Numbered from the stretch's first letter, positions 7,800-16,522 are shown. The stretch: 32,448 nucleotides of DNA from Clostridia bacterium (GCA_017502975.1 JAFVTV010000048.1:1-32448), one strand, 5' to 3'. The notes: generated by a model from the sequence alone, not told the origin. Numbers and translations are program-made.

Positions 7800-8969
7800 A
7801 TGAAAAATATTCTTTTACTTAACAAAATTGCCAAAGTGGGCACACAGCGACTTGACCCCACCGTATATCAATGCGGTACCGATGTCAGTGCACCTGTTGG
7901 TATCATGGTTCGCTCTGCTAAACTTCATGATATGACCTTTAACCCCGAGTTGCTTGCCATTGCACGTGCAGGTGCGGGTGTAAACAACATTCCCGTTGCA
8001 CGCTGCGCTGAGGAGGGCATTGTGGTGTTCAATACTCCCGGTGCCAATGCAAACGGTGTAAAGGAGCTTGCGATCTGCGCACTGCTTCTTGCTTCTCGCG
8101 ATGTAGTGGGCGGCATCAATTGGGCACGCTCGCTTGCGGGCACTGCTGACGTTGCTAAGCAGGTCGAGGCAGGCAAATCGCAGTTCGGCGGCACCGAGAT
8201 CAAGGGTAAAACGCTTGGCGTTATCGGCCTTGGTGCCATTGGCGGCTTGGTAGCAAACGTTGCCGTAAAGCTTGGTATGAAGGTCGTTGGATGTGACCCT
8301 TACCTTTCTGTTGCGGGCGCATGGAACCTTGATCACCATATTGAAAAAGCCACCACGTATGAGGAGGTTTATCAGAAAGCTGATTACCTCACGCTTCATG
8401 TGCCTGCCACCGAAACAACCACGGGCATGATCAACGCGCAAACAATTGCACAGATGAAAAATGGCGTAAAGATCATCAACCTCGCGCGTGCAGAGCTTGT
8501 AAATGCAGCTGATCTTGCCGCAGCCATGGCAAGCGGTGCAGTTTCGGCGTACGTAACCGATTTCCCCACCGAGGAAACGGTTTCCATTCCTGGCGCTATC
8601 GTGATTCCGCATCTTGGCGGCTCTACGGAGGAATCCGAGGACAACTGTGCGGTAATGGCTGCTGACGAGCTTGACGAGTACATCCGTTACGGCAATATCC
8701 GCAACAGTGTAAACTATCCTGCCGCATCAATGCCTGTATCGGCAAAGGTGCGCGTTTGCGTGCTGCACGCAAACGTTCCCGCTGTGCTTGCAAACGTGTC
8801 TTCTGTTATGGCAAAGGATGGCATCAATATCGAGAACATGCTCAACAAATCCAAGGGCGACAATGCTTATACCATTCTTGAGGTAAACGGTGAGGTTACC
8901 GAGCAGGCAGAGAATGATATTCTTGCACTTGACGGTGTGCGCCGCGTGAGAACCATTCGTTTTGCATAA
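7800..8969 (+). CDS. serA: D-3-phosphoglycerate dehydrogenase
   Basis: Oxidises 3-phosphoglycerate to 3-phosphohydroxypyruvate with NAD, the first and regulated step of serine synthesis. It has 389 residues. The NAD-binding motif LGVIGLGAIGGLVA lies near 139. The active-site arginine is in NLARAELV, the acidic residue in FPTEE, and the histidine in IPHLGGSTEE. A C-terminal ACT domain (about 318-389, beginning VRVCVLHANVPAVLANVSS) is the likely serine-sensing module. The extra ASB domain of the longest SerA type is absent. It is the second gene of the serC-serA operon, with AAGGAAG nine bases before the ATG. Confidence 0.96.
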   Translation: MKNILLLNKIAKVGTQRLDPTVYQCGTDVSAPVGIMVRSAKLHDMTFNPELLAIARAGAGVNNIPVARCAEEGIVVFNTPGANANGVKELAICALLLASRDVVGGINWARSLAGTADVAKQVEAGKSQFGGTEIKGKTLGVIGLGAIGGLVANVAVKLGMKVVGCDPYLSVAGAWNLDHHIEKATTYEEVYQKADYLTLHVPATETTTGMINAQTIAQMKNGVKIINLARAELVNAADLAAAMASGAVSAYVTDFPTEETVSIPGAIVIPHLGGSTEESEDNCAVMAADELDEYIRYGNIRNSVNYPAASMPVSAKVRVCVLHANVPAVLANVSSVMAKDGINIENMLNKSKGDNAYTILEVNGEVTEQAENDILALDGVRRVRTIRFA

Positions 8970-8986
8970 TAAGAGCAAAAGACAAA

Positions 8987-9027
8987 GGGGAGTGCCGATC
9001 GGCACTCCCCTCATTTATTCTATTTTT
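8987..9027 (+). terminator. Intrinsic terminator after serA
   Basis: A perfect 12-base-pair self-complementary stem (GGGGAGTGCCGA / TCGGCACTCCCC, 8987-9010) is followed by a T-rich tail to 9027. Confidence 0.85.
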
Positions 9028-9037
9028 GGTATCCCCC

Positions 9038-9066
9038 TTGTCAAAACGGGAAAAATATGTTATAAT
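9038..9066 (+). promoter_or_regulatory. Sigma-A promoter of prfB
   Basis: TTGTCA (9038-9043) and TATAAT (9061-9066) with a 17-base spacer. The predicted start near 9073 leaves about 46 bases of leader. It also rules out any prfB start upstream of about 9073. Confidence 0.8.
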
Positions 9067-9118
9067 TACTGTAATTAGTATAATGGAAAATGTCGCTTAT
9101 GCGGCGGGAGGTACTTTT

Positions 9119-10225
9119 TTGATTATCGCACTTGAAAATGCCAGACACGAGCTGATCGATATGCGTGAAAAATTGCAGGATCTTGGCGGGGCGCTCCGCG
9201 TGGAGGATCTTGCCGCACGTGTGGCGGAGCTGGAGCAAAAAACGGCAGACCCTTCGTTTTGGGCTGACCCCAATTCCGCAAAGGTGCTGCAGGAATTAAA
9301 GCAAAGTAAGGATACCATTGCCGAATATGAAGCGCTTTGTGCGCGCCTTGAGGATGCGATCGCCCTTGCCGAAATTGCCATTGAGGCAGAGGATGAAAGC
9401 TGTGTAGAGGAGGTTGAGGCTGAGCTTGCCGCCATTGTTGAAGCGGAAGATGCACAGCGCATGGAGGTGCTCCTCAACGGTGAGTATGACCGTAGCAATG
9501 CTATTGTTTCCTTCCACCCGGGTGCGGGCGGTACTGAGGCACAGGATTGGGCGCAAATGCTTTACCGTATGATCACACGTTGGGCGGAGCGCCGCGGCTT
9601 TAAATATAAGCTGGTCGATTGGCTTGACGGCGATATGGCAGGTATTAAGAGCGCTACGATCATGGTAGAGGGCACAAATGCTTACGGCTACCTAAAAAGT
9701 GAAAACGGAGTGCATCGTTTGGTGCGCGTTTCTCCCTTTGATGCCGCAGGCAGACGCCAGACCTCCTTTGCTTCCATCGAGGTTATGCCCGAGTTTGATG
9801 ATGTGGATGCCGTAGAGGTTCGCGATGAGGATATTGAGGTCACTGCCCACCGTTCGAGTGGCGCGGGCGGTCAGCATATCAATAAAACCGACTCTGCCAT
9901 TCGCATTTTGCATAAGCCCACCGGTATTGTAGTTGGCTGCCAGACTGAGCGTAGTCAGCTGCAGAACAAGGAAACTGCTATGAAGATGCTTAAGGCAAAG
10001 CTCATGGAGATCAAGCTGCGTGAGCGCCTTGACACCATTGAGGAAATTCAAGGCAATAAGGTAAATATCGAGTGGGGATCGCAGATCCGTTCCTATGTAT
10101 TTATGCCCTATACGCTTGCAAAGGATACCAGAACGGGATTTGAAAACGGCAATATCGGTGCCGTGATGGATGGCGAGATCGACGGATTTATCAATGCATA
10201 TCTCAAAATGAACGCAGGTCAGTAA
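9119..10225 (+). CDS. prfB: Peptide chain release factor 2
   Basis: Recognises UGA and UAA stop codons and triggers peptide release. From TTG 9119 the protein is 368 residues, close to E. coli RF2 (365). The tripeptide SPF that defines RF2 lies at about 205, and the catalytic GGQ (SSGAGGQHINKTDSAIR) at about 250. I chose the TTG because GGGAGG (9106-9111) sits seven bases before it. The upstream in-frame ATG at 9083 lies too close to the promoter and lacks a ribosome binding site. Most RF2 genes carry an in-frame UGA and a programmed +1 frameshift near codon 25. Here the region reads straight through (LQDLGGALRVEDL), so that autoregulation is absent. Confidence 0.95.
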   Translation: MIIALENARHELIDMREKLQDLGGALRVEDLAARVAELEQKTADPSFWADPNSAKVLQELKQSKDTIAEYEALCARLEDAIALAEIAIEAEDESCVEEVEAELAAIVEAEDAQRMEVLLNGEYDRSNAIVSFHPGAGGTEAQDWAQMLYRMITRWAERRGFKYKLVDWLDGDMAGIKSATIMVEGTNAYGYLKSENGVHRLVRVSPFDAAGRRQTSFASIEVMPEFDDVDAVEVRDEDIEVTAHRSSGAGGQHINKTDSAIRILHKPTGIVVGCQTERSQLQNKETAMKMLKAKLMEIKLRERLDTIEEIQGNKVNIEWGSQIRSYVFMPYTLAKDTRTGFENGNIGAVMDGEIDGFINAYLKMNAGQ

Positions 10226-10241
10226 GAGGGAGGTGCGCTGC

Positions 10242-10550
10242 ATGAAAATAAAGAAAGAAGCAAGGCAAGCCTTGGGGCTTTCGGCAGTGCTTTCGGCCTT
10301 GGTGCTAACCGTTACCTTTATTGTGCTTGCGGTGCGCCGCCGAAGCATTACCGAGGCTTTGTTGGCACTTGCGGCAGCGGCAGGCAGCACTGTTGGCGCG
10401 GCACTTTTGTTGGATGCCGTTGTTGCGCCCGATCCCGATGGAGAGGATGTCGTTATGCCTGACGAGAGCGAAGATAACGAAAGCGCCCCCGAGCTTTTTG
10501 AGGGCGAAGGATGCGAAGTCGCAGAGCAGGCTATACGTCAAGTGCTTTAA
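10242..10550 (+). CDS. Small membrane protein of unknown function with an acidic tail
   Basis: Not recognised. From the ATG at 10242 it has 102 residues: a basic start (MKIKKEARQ), two hydrophobic stretches at about 13-30 and 39-60, and a C-terminal third rich in Asp and Glu. GAGGGAGG lies eight bases before this ATG, which makes it better than an in-frame GTG at 10233. It starts 16 bases after prfB and ends 35 bases before the transglutaminase-like gene, with no promoter or terminator between. It is probably in one transcript with both, and its role may relate to the secreted protein downstream, but nothing in the sequence shows this. Confidence 0.7.
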   Translation: MKIKKEARQALGLSAVLSALVLTVTFIVLAVRRRSITEALLALAAAAGSTVGAALLLDAVVAPDPDGEDVVMPDESEDNESAPELFEGEGCEVAEQAIRQVL

Positions 10551-10585
10551 TACAGAGATACAATTTAAATAAGGAGGTATAAGAG

Positions 10586-11962
10586 ATGAAGGGTTTTTTA
10601 AGGAGCGTTAGCGCCCTGCTTTTGATCGTCTTTTTTGCCTCCTTTTGTCTTTGGCGGTATGAAAAGCTTTCTCTCATTGATGATGTTACCTCGTATTTTA
10701 ACGGCGCACTTGACCGTTTTGACCGTTTGCTTGCCTTGGCAGAGCCAAAAGGGGAGGAAGAGCAGGAGCCGCCAAGCGGGCCTGTTGATAGCGGTGGTAA
10801 TTATGCCGATTATAACCCTTCTGCCAATGTGGATGCCGACTTGGTGGAGGCGCTGCGAGAGGGCATTTCCAACATAGACGCTGTTATTGACCTTTCTGCG
10901 CTTTCTCCTACGAAGGAAGCGGTAAGGACGGCAATGTCTGCAATTGTTTATTCCTCGCCCGAGTATTTTTATTTGCAGCCCTCATACAAAATGACCTCCT
11001 CAAGTGAAGAATTGGTGCTCTCCATCACGCCAACCTATACTGCCACCAAGGATGAGGTGCTTGACATGCGAGAGGTGTACCGCCAAAAGCTTGCTGAGAT
11101 CGTGGCGGGTGCACCTGAAAACGGCACGGATTTTGATAAGATCCTTTATCTGCACGATTATTTCGTGCAAAATTACAGTTATGATGAAACGCTGACAATT
11201 CGCGATGCGTATACCTTTTTTACAACCAAAAAGGGTGTATGTCAGGCATATATGCTGGGGCTGATTGCCGCGGCACGGGAGCTTGGTATTGAATCCCTAC
11301 CCGTAACAAGCGATGCGATGAAGCATGCGTGGAATTTGGTAAAGATCGATGGCGCGTGGTATCATGTCGATATTACATGGGATGATAGCAAAAGCTACCC
11401 CACGCTTACCTCATATACCTATTTTTTGCAGAGCGACGCGGGGCTTGTTGCCATCGATGCAACGAGAGAGGAAGCTGATAGGCACCGCGAATGGGTAACG
11501 GCACAAGCGGCGACCGATACCAAATACGATACTGCCGTGTTCCGTAAAACAAACACCCCTATTTTAAATCACAACGGTGTGTATTATATGACCGTTCGTG
11601 CCGAAGACACAGTGTCTTCGCGCGGCGCCATTCTTTCGGGAACGGATATTACCGCCATGGCGCATTTTCTTGATGTCAAGGGCGGCTATTGGGCGGCAGG
11701 TCAAGGCAGTTATTATACCGATTGCTTTACAGGGCTTTGGCTTGATGGTCAGTATCTTTATTATAATTCGGGCAATTCGATCAGCCGCGTAAATCTTAGC
11801 GCTCCTGCGACGGATTACCGCGTGTATTTGGCAACCGATCTTGCTGTGGGCGAGAGTATTTACGGCATTATTGGTATTGAAAACGGAAGGCTGACCTATC
11901 TTAAGGCGGCAACGCTTTACGCTAAAACATATACCGTCGGCACGTTAGATGCTGTACAGTAA
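10586..11962 (+). CDS. Membrane-anchored or secreted transglutaminase-like protein
   Basis: A 458-residue exported protein. A single hydrophobic segment at about residues 7-23 acts as signal peptide or anchor. A Pro/Glu/Ser-rich linker (about 54-75) follows. The transglutaminase-like fold has the full Cys-His-Asp triad: C219 (in KKGVCQAYML), H247 (HAWNLVKI) and D262 (HVDITWDDS). Related clostridial proteins are thought to act as extracellular peptidases or crosslinkers on the cell surface, but substrates are mostly unknown. The C-terminal ~170 residues, rich in Tyr and Gly, look like the WG- or beta-propeller-like tails seen on such proteins, without a clear repeat. The start signal AAGGAGG is strong. 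Confidence 0.85.
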   Translation: MKGFLRSVSALLLIVFFASFCLWRYEKLSLIDDVTSYFNGALDRFDRLLALAEPKGEEEQEPPSGPVDSGGNYADYNPSANVDADLVEALREGISNIDAVIDLSALSPTKEAVRTAMSAIVYSSPEYFYLQPSYKMTSSSEELVLSITPTYTATKDEVLDMREVYRQKLAEIVAGAPENGTDFDKILYLHDYFVQNYSYDETLTIRDAYTFFTTKKGVCQAYMLGLIAAARELGIESLPVTSDAMKHAWNLVKIDGAWYHVDITWDDSKSYPTLTSYTYFLQSDAGLVAIDATREEADRHREWVTAQAATDTKYDTAVFRKTNTPILNHNGVYYMTVRAEDTVSSRGAILSGTDITAMAHFLDVKGGYWAAGQGSYYTDCFTGLWLDGQYLYYNSGNSISRVNLSAPATDYRVYLATDLAVGESIYGIIGIENGRLTYLKAATLYAKTYTVGTLDAVQ

Positions 11963-11986
11963 AAATAAACTTGTGGCAAATAAAGC

Positions 11987-12020
11987 TGCCCCCACTTGCG
12001 CAACAGCGCAAGTGGGGGCA
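11987..12020. terminator. Strong hairpin between converging genes
   Basis: A perfect 15-base-pair stem (TGCCCCCACTTGCGC / GCGCAAGTGGGGGCA) with loop AACA. It lies after the transglutaminase-like gene and after tyrS on the opposite strand. T-rich tracts flank it, better on the tyrS side, so it probably ends both transcripts. Confidence 0.8.
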
Positions 12021-12047
12021 ATTCTATGATATGGAGAGTTTATCGCT

Positions 12048-13262
12048 TTACTTTATGAGTGCACGACGGTAGTTCTTTTTGCCGCGCTTTATAAGCAGAC
12101 CCTCAGTGAGTTCTGCCTTGGTATAAGCCTTGCTGATATCGGTCACCTTGTCGCCCTCAACCGTAACGCCGCCCTGCTGCACGTTGCGGCGAGCCTCGGA
12201 TTTGGAGGCGCAAAGCTCGGTCTTTACAAGCAATGTGAGAATATCGATCGAACCGTCGACAAGATCCTCGTCGGAAAGCTCGGTTGTGGGCGCATCGGCA
12301 GCGGAGCCTGCACCAAACAGTGCCTTAGCACTTGCCTCAGCCTTTGCCGCTTCCTCTTCGCCGTGTACCAGTTTGGTAAGTTCAAAGGCAAGGATCTCCT
12401 TGGCGCGGTTTAACTGCTCGCCCTGCCATGCGTCCATCTTGTCGATCTCCTCAACAGGCAGGAAGGTGAGCATGCGGATGCACTTCAGCACATCGGCATC
12501 GCCAACGTTGCGCCAATATTGGTAAAACTCGTAAGGTGTGGTCTTTTCGGGGTCAAGCCAAACAGCTCCGCTTGCGGTTTTGCCCATCTTTTTGCCCTCG
12601 GAATTGAGTAAGAGGGTAATGGTCATGGCATAAGCATCCTTGCCAAGCTTTTTGCGAATCAGCTCAGTGCCGCCAAGCATGTTAGACCATTGGTCATCAC
12701 CGCCAAACTGCATATTGCAGTTGTAGGTCTTGTAAAGGTGATAAAAGTCATAGGACTGCATGATCATGTAGTTGAACTCAAGGAAGGACAGGCCCTTTTC
12801 CATGCGCTGCTTGTAGCACTCGGCAGAAAGCATTTTGTTTACCGAGAAGCACGCACCCACGTCACGCAGCACGTCTACGTAGTTGAGGTCAAGCAGCCAA
12901 TCGGCGTTATTGACCAAAATGGCGTTGTCAAAATCAATAAAGCGCGACATCTGCTTTTTAAAGCATGCCACGTTGTGATCGATCGTTTCGCGCGTCATCA
13001 TTTTGCGCATATCGGTTCGACCCGACGGGTCGCCGATCATGGCGGTGCCGCCACCAATCAGAACCACAGGTTTATTGCCTGCCATTTGCAAGCGCTTCAT
13101 CAGGCAAAGCGCCATAAAATGCCCTACGTGTAAGGAATCTGCCGTCGGGTCAAAGCCAATGTAAAAGGTCGCTTTTCCTTCATTTACAAGGTCGCGGATC
13201 TCTGCCTCGTCGGTGACCTGTGCAATCAGGCCTCTTCTGACTAATTCTTCATAAATTTTCAT
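12048..13262 (-). CDS. tyrS: Tyrosyl-tRNA synthetase
   Basis: Charges tRNA-Tyr with tyrosine. It has 404 residues, a normal length for the bacterial TyrRS group. The class I HIGH motif appears as HVGH (45-48) and the KMSKS loop as KKMGKT near 230. The tyrosine/tRNA pocket motif [10 protein letters not shown] is present. The last ~65 residues form an S4 RNA-binding domain ([18 protein letters not shown]). AAAGGAG precedes the ATG. The gene stands alone behind a T-box riboswitch, so it should be induced when uncharged tRNA-Tyr accumulates. Confidence 0.97.
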   Translation of the reverse strand: MKIYEELVRRGLIAQVTDEAEIRDLVNEGKATFYIGFDPTADSLHVGHFMALCLMKRLQMAGNKPVVLIGGGTAMIGDPSGRTDMRKMMTRETIDHNVACFKKQMSRFIDFDNAILVNNADWLLDLNYVDVLRDVGACFSVNKMLSAECYKQRMEKGLSFLEFNYMIMQSYDFYHLYKTYNCNMQFGGDDQWSNMLGGTELIRKKLGKDAYAMTITLLLNSEGKKMGKTASGAVWLDPEKTTPYEFYQYWRNVGDADVLKCIRMLTFLPVEEIDKMDAWQGEQLNRAKEILAFELTKLVHGEEEAAKAEASAKALFGAGSAADAPTTELSDEDLVDGSIDILTLLVKTELCASKSEARRNVQQGGVTVEGDKVTDISKAYTKAELTEGLLIKRGKKNYRRALIK

Positions 13263-13291
13263 ACTCTATCTCCTTTGCTTTGAAAACAAAA

Positions 13292-13543
13292 TAAAAACGC
13301 CCCTGCCAAACGGCAAGAGGGCGAATGATCGCGGTACCACCTCTGTTTACCGCCACAGGCGGCATCTCAAACGGCAAGCAGCCGTGCTCGCGTAACGGGC
13401 GACACCGTCGCAGCCTACTGAGGATAGCCCCGTTCGGTGCGCGACTCGCGAATGTATTTCGGCAAACGTCCCCTCCGTTTCGCACCAACCAACGGCTCTC
13501 TTTGCGGCATCCGCTTGCTTACTCTTTCGGTCATTGTCTTTAC
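13292..13543 (-). promoter_or_regulatory. T-box riboswitch upstream of tyrS (tyrosine)
   Basis: On the minus strand the leader has the expected order. Stem I carries AGAGAG and an apical hairpin (about 13510-13480). A specifier UAC (Tyr) lies at 13456-13454 in the context GCCGAAATACATTCGC. The T-box core GAGGTGGTACCGCG is near 13343-13330. A terminator hairpin (CGCCC...GGGGCG) ending in a T-run lies at about 13322-13292. Uncharged tRNA-Tyr would stabilise the antiterminator and allow tyrS transcription. The UAC assignment rests on position and context and fits the downstream gene. Confidence 0.93.
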
Positions 13544-13549
13544 AGGGTC

Positions 13550-13578
13550 AGTATAGCATACCTTTTTTTTCTTGTCAA
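13550..13578 (-). promoter_or_regulatory. Sigma-A promoter of the tyrS T-box transcript
   Basis: Minus-strand TTGACA (13578-13573) and TATACT (13555-13550) with a 17-base spacer. It places the RNA start near 13543, directly before T-box stem I. Confidence 0.85.
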
Positions 13579-13640
13579 GAGCAATTTAGTGTTTGGATGT
13601 GATATTTAAATATATGTAATGTGATAATTGTGCTTCGGAC

Positions 13641-13669
13641 TTGACTTTTTCTATAATATGATATAAAAT
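13641..13669 (+). promoter_or_regulatory. Sigma-A promoter of the rpiR-like gene cluster
   Basis: TTGACT (13641-13646) and TAAAAT (13664-13669) with a 17-base spacer. The same TAAAAT -10 element is used by the tRNA promoter at the right end of the window. Confidence 0.65.
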
Positions 13670-13723
13670 ATAATATTGATATCCATAGATGCTGCCGCAG
13701 CGCAGCGCAACGGAGGGAACGGT

Positions 13724-14584
13724 ATGAAACAAAATCTGCTTCAGCAAATGACCGCGCGCATGCCTGAGTTTTCAAAGGGACAGCGCCTCATTGCGCAATA
13801 TATCTTAAATCATTACGACCGTGCAGCCTATATGACGGCATCACGCCTCGGCAGCCTTGTGGCGGTTTCCGAATCTACCGTTGTGCGCTTTGCCAACGAG
13901 CTTGGGTTTGCGGGCTATCCCGAAATGCAGCGTGCTCTGCAGGAGCTTGCCAAAACAAATCTCACCGCCGCGCAGCGTATGCAGGTTGCAGACAATCTGC
14001 TTGATAAGAACAATATACTCGATCACGTGCTGCAAGCCGATGCGGATAAGATCCGTCACACGCTCGATGCCATTGATCGGGATGCGTTTTACAGTGCGGT
14101 TGAAAAGATCGTGGCGGCGCGTAACATCTATATTTTGGGCGTGCGCTCTGCTGCTGCGCTTGCCGAGTTTCTCACCTTTAACTTCCGCATGATGTTTGAC
14201 AACGTGCGTGCCGTAGAGGGCACAACGGGCACCGAGATCTTTGAGCAGCTGCTTGACATTGGCCCTGAGGATGTATTTATTGCGATTAGTTTTCCGCGGT
14301 ATTCCAAGCGCACGGTTCGCGCCGTGGAGTTTGCACACCGTGCGGGTGCCGATGTTGTGGCGCTGACCGACAGTGCCACATCGCCCCTTGCCCCCGAAAG
14401 CGATCAGCTTTTGACAGCGCGCAGTGACATGGCGTCTTTTGTGGATTCCTTGGTGGCACCCCTTAGCATCATCAATGCTATGGTGGCGGCTGTTTCGATG
14501 CGTAAGCATGATGAGGTTACCGATCGCTTGCACCGTCTTGAGCGTATTTGGGATGAATACGACGTATACGATAAAAACAGTTGA
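13724..14584 (+). CDS. RpiR-family transcription regulator (HTH + SIS domains)
   Basis: A 286-residue DNA-binding regulator. Residues ~1-77 form the RpiR helix-turn-helix (MTASRLGSLVAVSESTVVRFANELGF). Residues ~105-235 form a SIS domain that normally binds a sugar phosphate (IYILGVRSAAALAEF, then FIAISFPRYSKRTV). I chose ATG 13724 because GGAGGG stands six bases before it. An upstream in-frame TTG at 13676 lies at the transcription start. It is the first gene of a run with no terminators through ispH-rpsA and touches the flavoprotein gene. Its ligand is unknown. No sugar-catabolic gene is adjacent, so the regulator may be autoregulatory or act elsewhere. Confidence 0.9.
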   Translation: MKQNLLQQMTARMPEFSKGQRLIAQYILNHYDRAAYMTASRLGSLVAVSESTVVRFANELGFAGYPEMQRALQELAKTNLTAAQRMQVADNLLDKNNILDHVLQADADKIRHTLDAIDRDAFYSAVEKIVAARNIYILGVRSAAALAEFLTFNFRMMFDNVRAVEGTTGTEIFEQLLDIGPEDVFIAISFPRYSKRTVRAVEFAHRAGADVVALTDSATSPLAPESDQLLTARSDMASFVDSLVAPLSIINAMVAAVSMRKHDEVTDRLHRLERIWDEYDVYDKNS

Positions 14585-14586
14585 GT

Positions 14587-15828
14587 ATGGCAGTGACAGT
14601 TGCTGTGATCGGTGGCGGTGCAGCGGGGCTGATGGCGGCAATACATGCCGCGCGCCTTGGTGCCGGCGTTACCGTATTTGAAAAAAATGACCGCTGTGGC
14701 CGTAAGCTTCGCATTACGGGCAAGGGCAGGTGCAATGTTACAAATCATTGTACACGCGATGTGTTTTTTGCGAATATTACGGGCAATGCGCGCTTCCTTT
14801 TCTCCGCATGGGACCGCTTTGGCGCGGAGGATACCGAGGCGTTTTTTGAGGAGCTTGGCGTGCCGCTGAAGGTGGAGCGCGGCAATCGTGTTTTTCCCGT
14901 TTCCGATAAGGCGACCGATATTGTGGATGCGCTGGTGCGTGAATGCCGCCGCACGGGTGTGAATATCGTTTGTGCTACAGTGGCAGAGCTCCTTGTTGAA
15001 GGGGGGCGTGTGCGCGGTGTGCGCACCTCGCGCGGTGAAATGCAATTTGATGCCGTGATTGTGGCAACAGGAGGCGTTTCCTATCCCCTTACGGGCTCCA
15101 CGGGTGACGGTTACCGCTTTGCCGCGGTGGCAGGACACACCGTTGTGCCCCCAACGCCATCCTTGGTACCCTTGGTGGAGGACGGCAATTTTTGCGCCGG
15201 TGTGCAGGGGCTTTCCCTTAGAAATGTGCGTCTTTCGGTGCATGATGCTGTAAAAAACAAGACCGTGTTTGAGGATTTTGGAGAAATGCTTTTTACGCAT
15301 TACGGTCTTTCGGGTCCACTTGTGCTTTCAGCATCGGCGCATTTGACCGATATGTCTCCGGGGCGCTACACGCTTTTTATCGATCTCAAGCCCGCGCTTG
15401 ATGAAAAAACGCTGGATGCGCGCCTTCTGTCAGATTTTAAAAAATATCAAAATCGCGATTTTCTAAACGCGCTTTCCGACCTTTTGCCGCAAAAGCTGAT
15501 CGCACCCCTGGTGCGCCTGTCGGGTATTGATGCGCGCAAAAAGGTCAATGCTATCACAAGAGAGGAGCGTTTTGCGCTTCTCGCGCTCCTAAAGCGCCTA
15601 CCTGTTAAGGTGCGCGGCTTCCGCCCCATTGCCGAGGCAATTATCACCAAGGGCGGTGTTGCCCTGCGTGAGATCTCGCCCCGTACCATGGCCTCAAAAA
15701 AAGCGCAGGGACTCTATTTTGCGGGCGAGGTGCTTGATCTTGATGCCTATACGGGCGGCTTTAATTTGCAAATTGCGTTTTCCACTGCGGTTCTCGCAGG
15801 CGAAAGCGCTGCATGTATGATAGAATAA
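14587..15828 (+). CDS. FAD-dependent oxidoreductase, HI0933/YhiN/BaiN family
   Basis: A 413-residue flavoprotein. It opens with the dinucleotide-binding motif VIGGGAAGLMAAIHAA and the family signature GRKLRITGKGRCNVTN near 40-55. It ends with GEVLDLDAYTGGFNLQIAFSTA, the conserved FAD-contacting tail. Members are annotated as aminoacetone oxidase-like, and one (BaiN) is linked to bile-acid 7-dehydroxylation in Clostridium scindens, but the general role is unsettled. The ATG at 14587 is two bases after the rpiR stop. A TTG at 14581 overlapping that stop is an alternative, and no strong ribosome binding site supports either, suggesting translational coupling. This gene often precedes cmk in clostridia, so it is probably not a bile-acid gene here. 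Confidence 0.9.
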   Translation: MAVTVAVIGGGAAGLMAAIHAARLGAGVTVFEKNDRCGRKLRITGKGRCNVTNHCTRDVFFANITGNARFLFSAWDRFGAEDTEAFFEELGVPLKVERGNRVFPVSDKATDIVDALVRECRRTGVNIVCATVAELLVEGGRVRGVRTSRGEMQFDAVIVATGGVSYPLTGSTGDGYRFAAVAGHTVVPPTPSLVPLVEDGNFCAGVQGLSLRNVRLSVHDAVKNKTVFEDFGEMLFTHYGLSGPLVLSASAHLTDMSPGRYTLFIDLKPALDEKTLDARLLSDFKKYQNRDFLNALSDLLPQKLIAPLVRLSGIDARKKVNAITREERFALLALLKRLPVKVRGFRPIAEAIITKGGVALREISPRTMASKKAQGLYFAGEVLDLDAYTGGFNLQIAFSTAVLAGESAACMIE

Positions 15829-15847
15829 GTTAACAAGGAGAAACAGC

Positions 15848-16522
15848 ATGATCAGAATTGCCATTGACGGCCCCAGCGGTGCCGGAAAAAGCAGCATAGC
15901 AAAGGCGGTTGCCGCACGGCTTGGCATTGTTTACGTGGACACGGGTGCGCTTTACCGTACGGTCGGCTACTTTGTGAGAAGTAAGGGCTTTGCGCGCACC
16001 GATATCGAGGGTATTGTTTCCTGCTTGCCGTACATTAAGATCGAGGTGCGCTATGAAAACGGCGCACAGCACGTTTATCTCAACGGTGAGGATCTTGGCG
16101 ACCGCATTCGCGAGCCTGAGATCTCTATGTATGCATCGGCTGTATCTGCCGTGCCCGCAGTGCGTGATTTTTTGCTGGATACGCAACGCGATATTGCTGC
16201 CAAAAACAGCGTTATTATGGACGGGCGCGACATCGGTACCGTTATTTTGCCGCATGCTGACGTGAAGATCTTTATGACTGCTTCAAATGAGGCGCGTGCC
16301 ATGCGCCGCACCAAGGAGCTTTTGGCAAAGGGCATGGAGGCAAATTACGAGGATGTGCTGCGCGAAATGATCGAGCGTGACAATAACGACCGCAACCGTG
16401 CCGTAGCGCCCGCAGTAGCGGCGCCCGATGCCGTATTGCTGGATAACTCGGATATGAGCATTGAGGAAAACGTAGAGGCAGTTCTTGCGATCATTCGAGA
16501 AAAAAGCGGTGTAACGGTATGA
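15848..16522 (+). CDS. cmk: Cytidylate kinase
   Basis: Phosphorylates CMP and dCMP to the diphosphates using ATP, salvaging nucleotides from RNA and lipid turnover. It has 224 residues. The P-loop IDGPSGAGKSS is at 7-17. The CMP-binding insert YVDTGALYRTVGY follows, and MDGRDIGTVILPHADVKIFM is the family's central motif. AACAAGGAG precedes the ATG, 19 bases after the flavoprotein gene. Its last codons overlap plsC by four bases (ATGA), so the two are translationally coupled. Confidence 0.97.
   Translation: MIRIAIDGPSGAGKSSIAKAVAARLGIVYVDTGALYRTVGYFVRSKGFARTDIEGIVSCLPYIKIEVRYENGAQHVYLNGEDLGDRIREPEISMYASAVSAVPAVRDFLLDTQRDIAAKNSVIMDGRDIGTVILPHADVKIFMTASNEARAMRRTKELLAKGMEANYEDVLREMIERDNNDRNRAVAPAVAAPDAVLLDNSDMSIEENVEAVLAIIREKSGVTV

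Noticed and set aside
9026-9118. Upstream extension of prfB (to 9026, or ATG 9083)
   Set aside because: The promoter at 9038-9066 lies inside the extension, and the ATG at 9083 has no ribosome binding site, whereas TTG 9119 has GGGAGG and gives the normal RF2 length.
9119-9260. Programmed +1 frameshift in prfB
   Set aside because: No in-frame UGA or CUU-UGA-C slip site is present; the frame is continuous.
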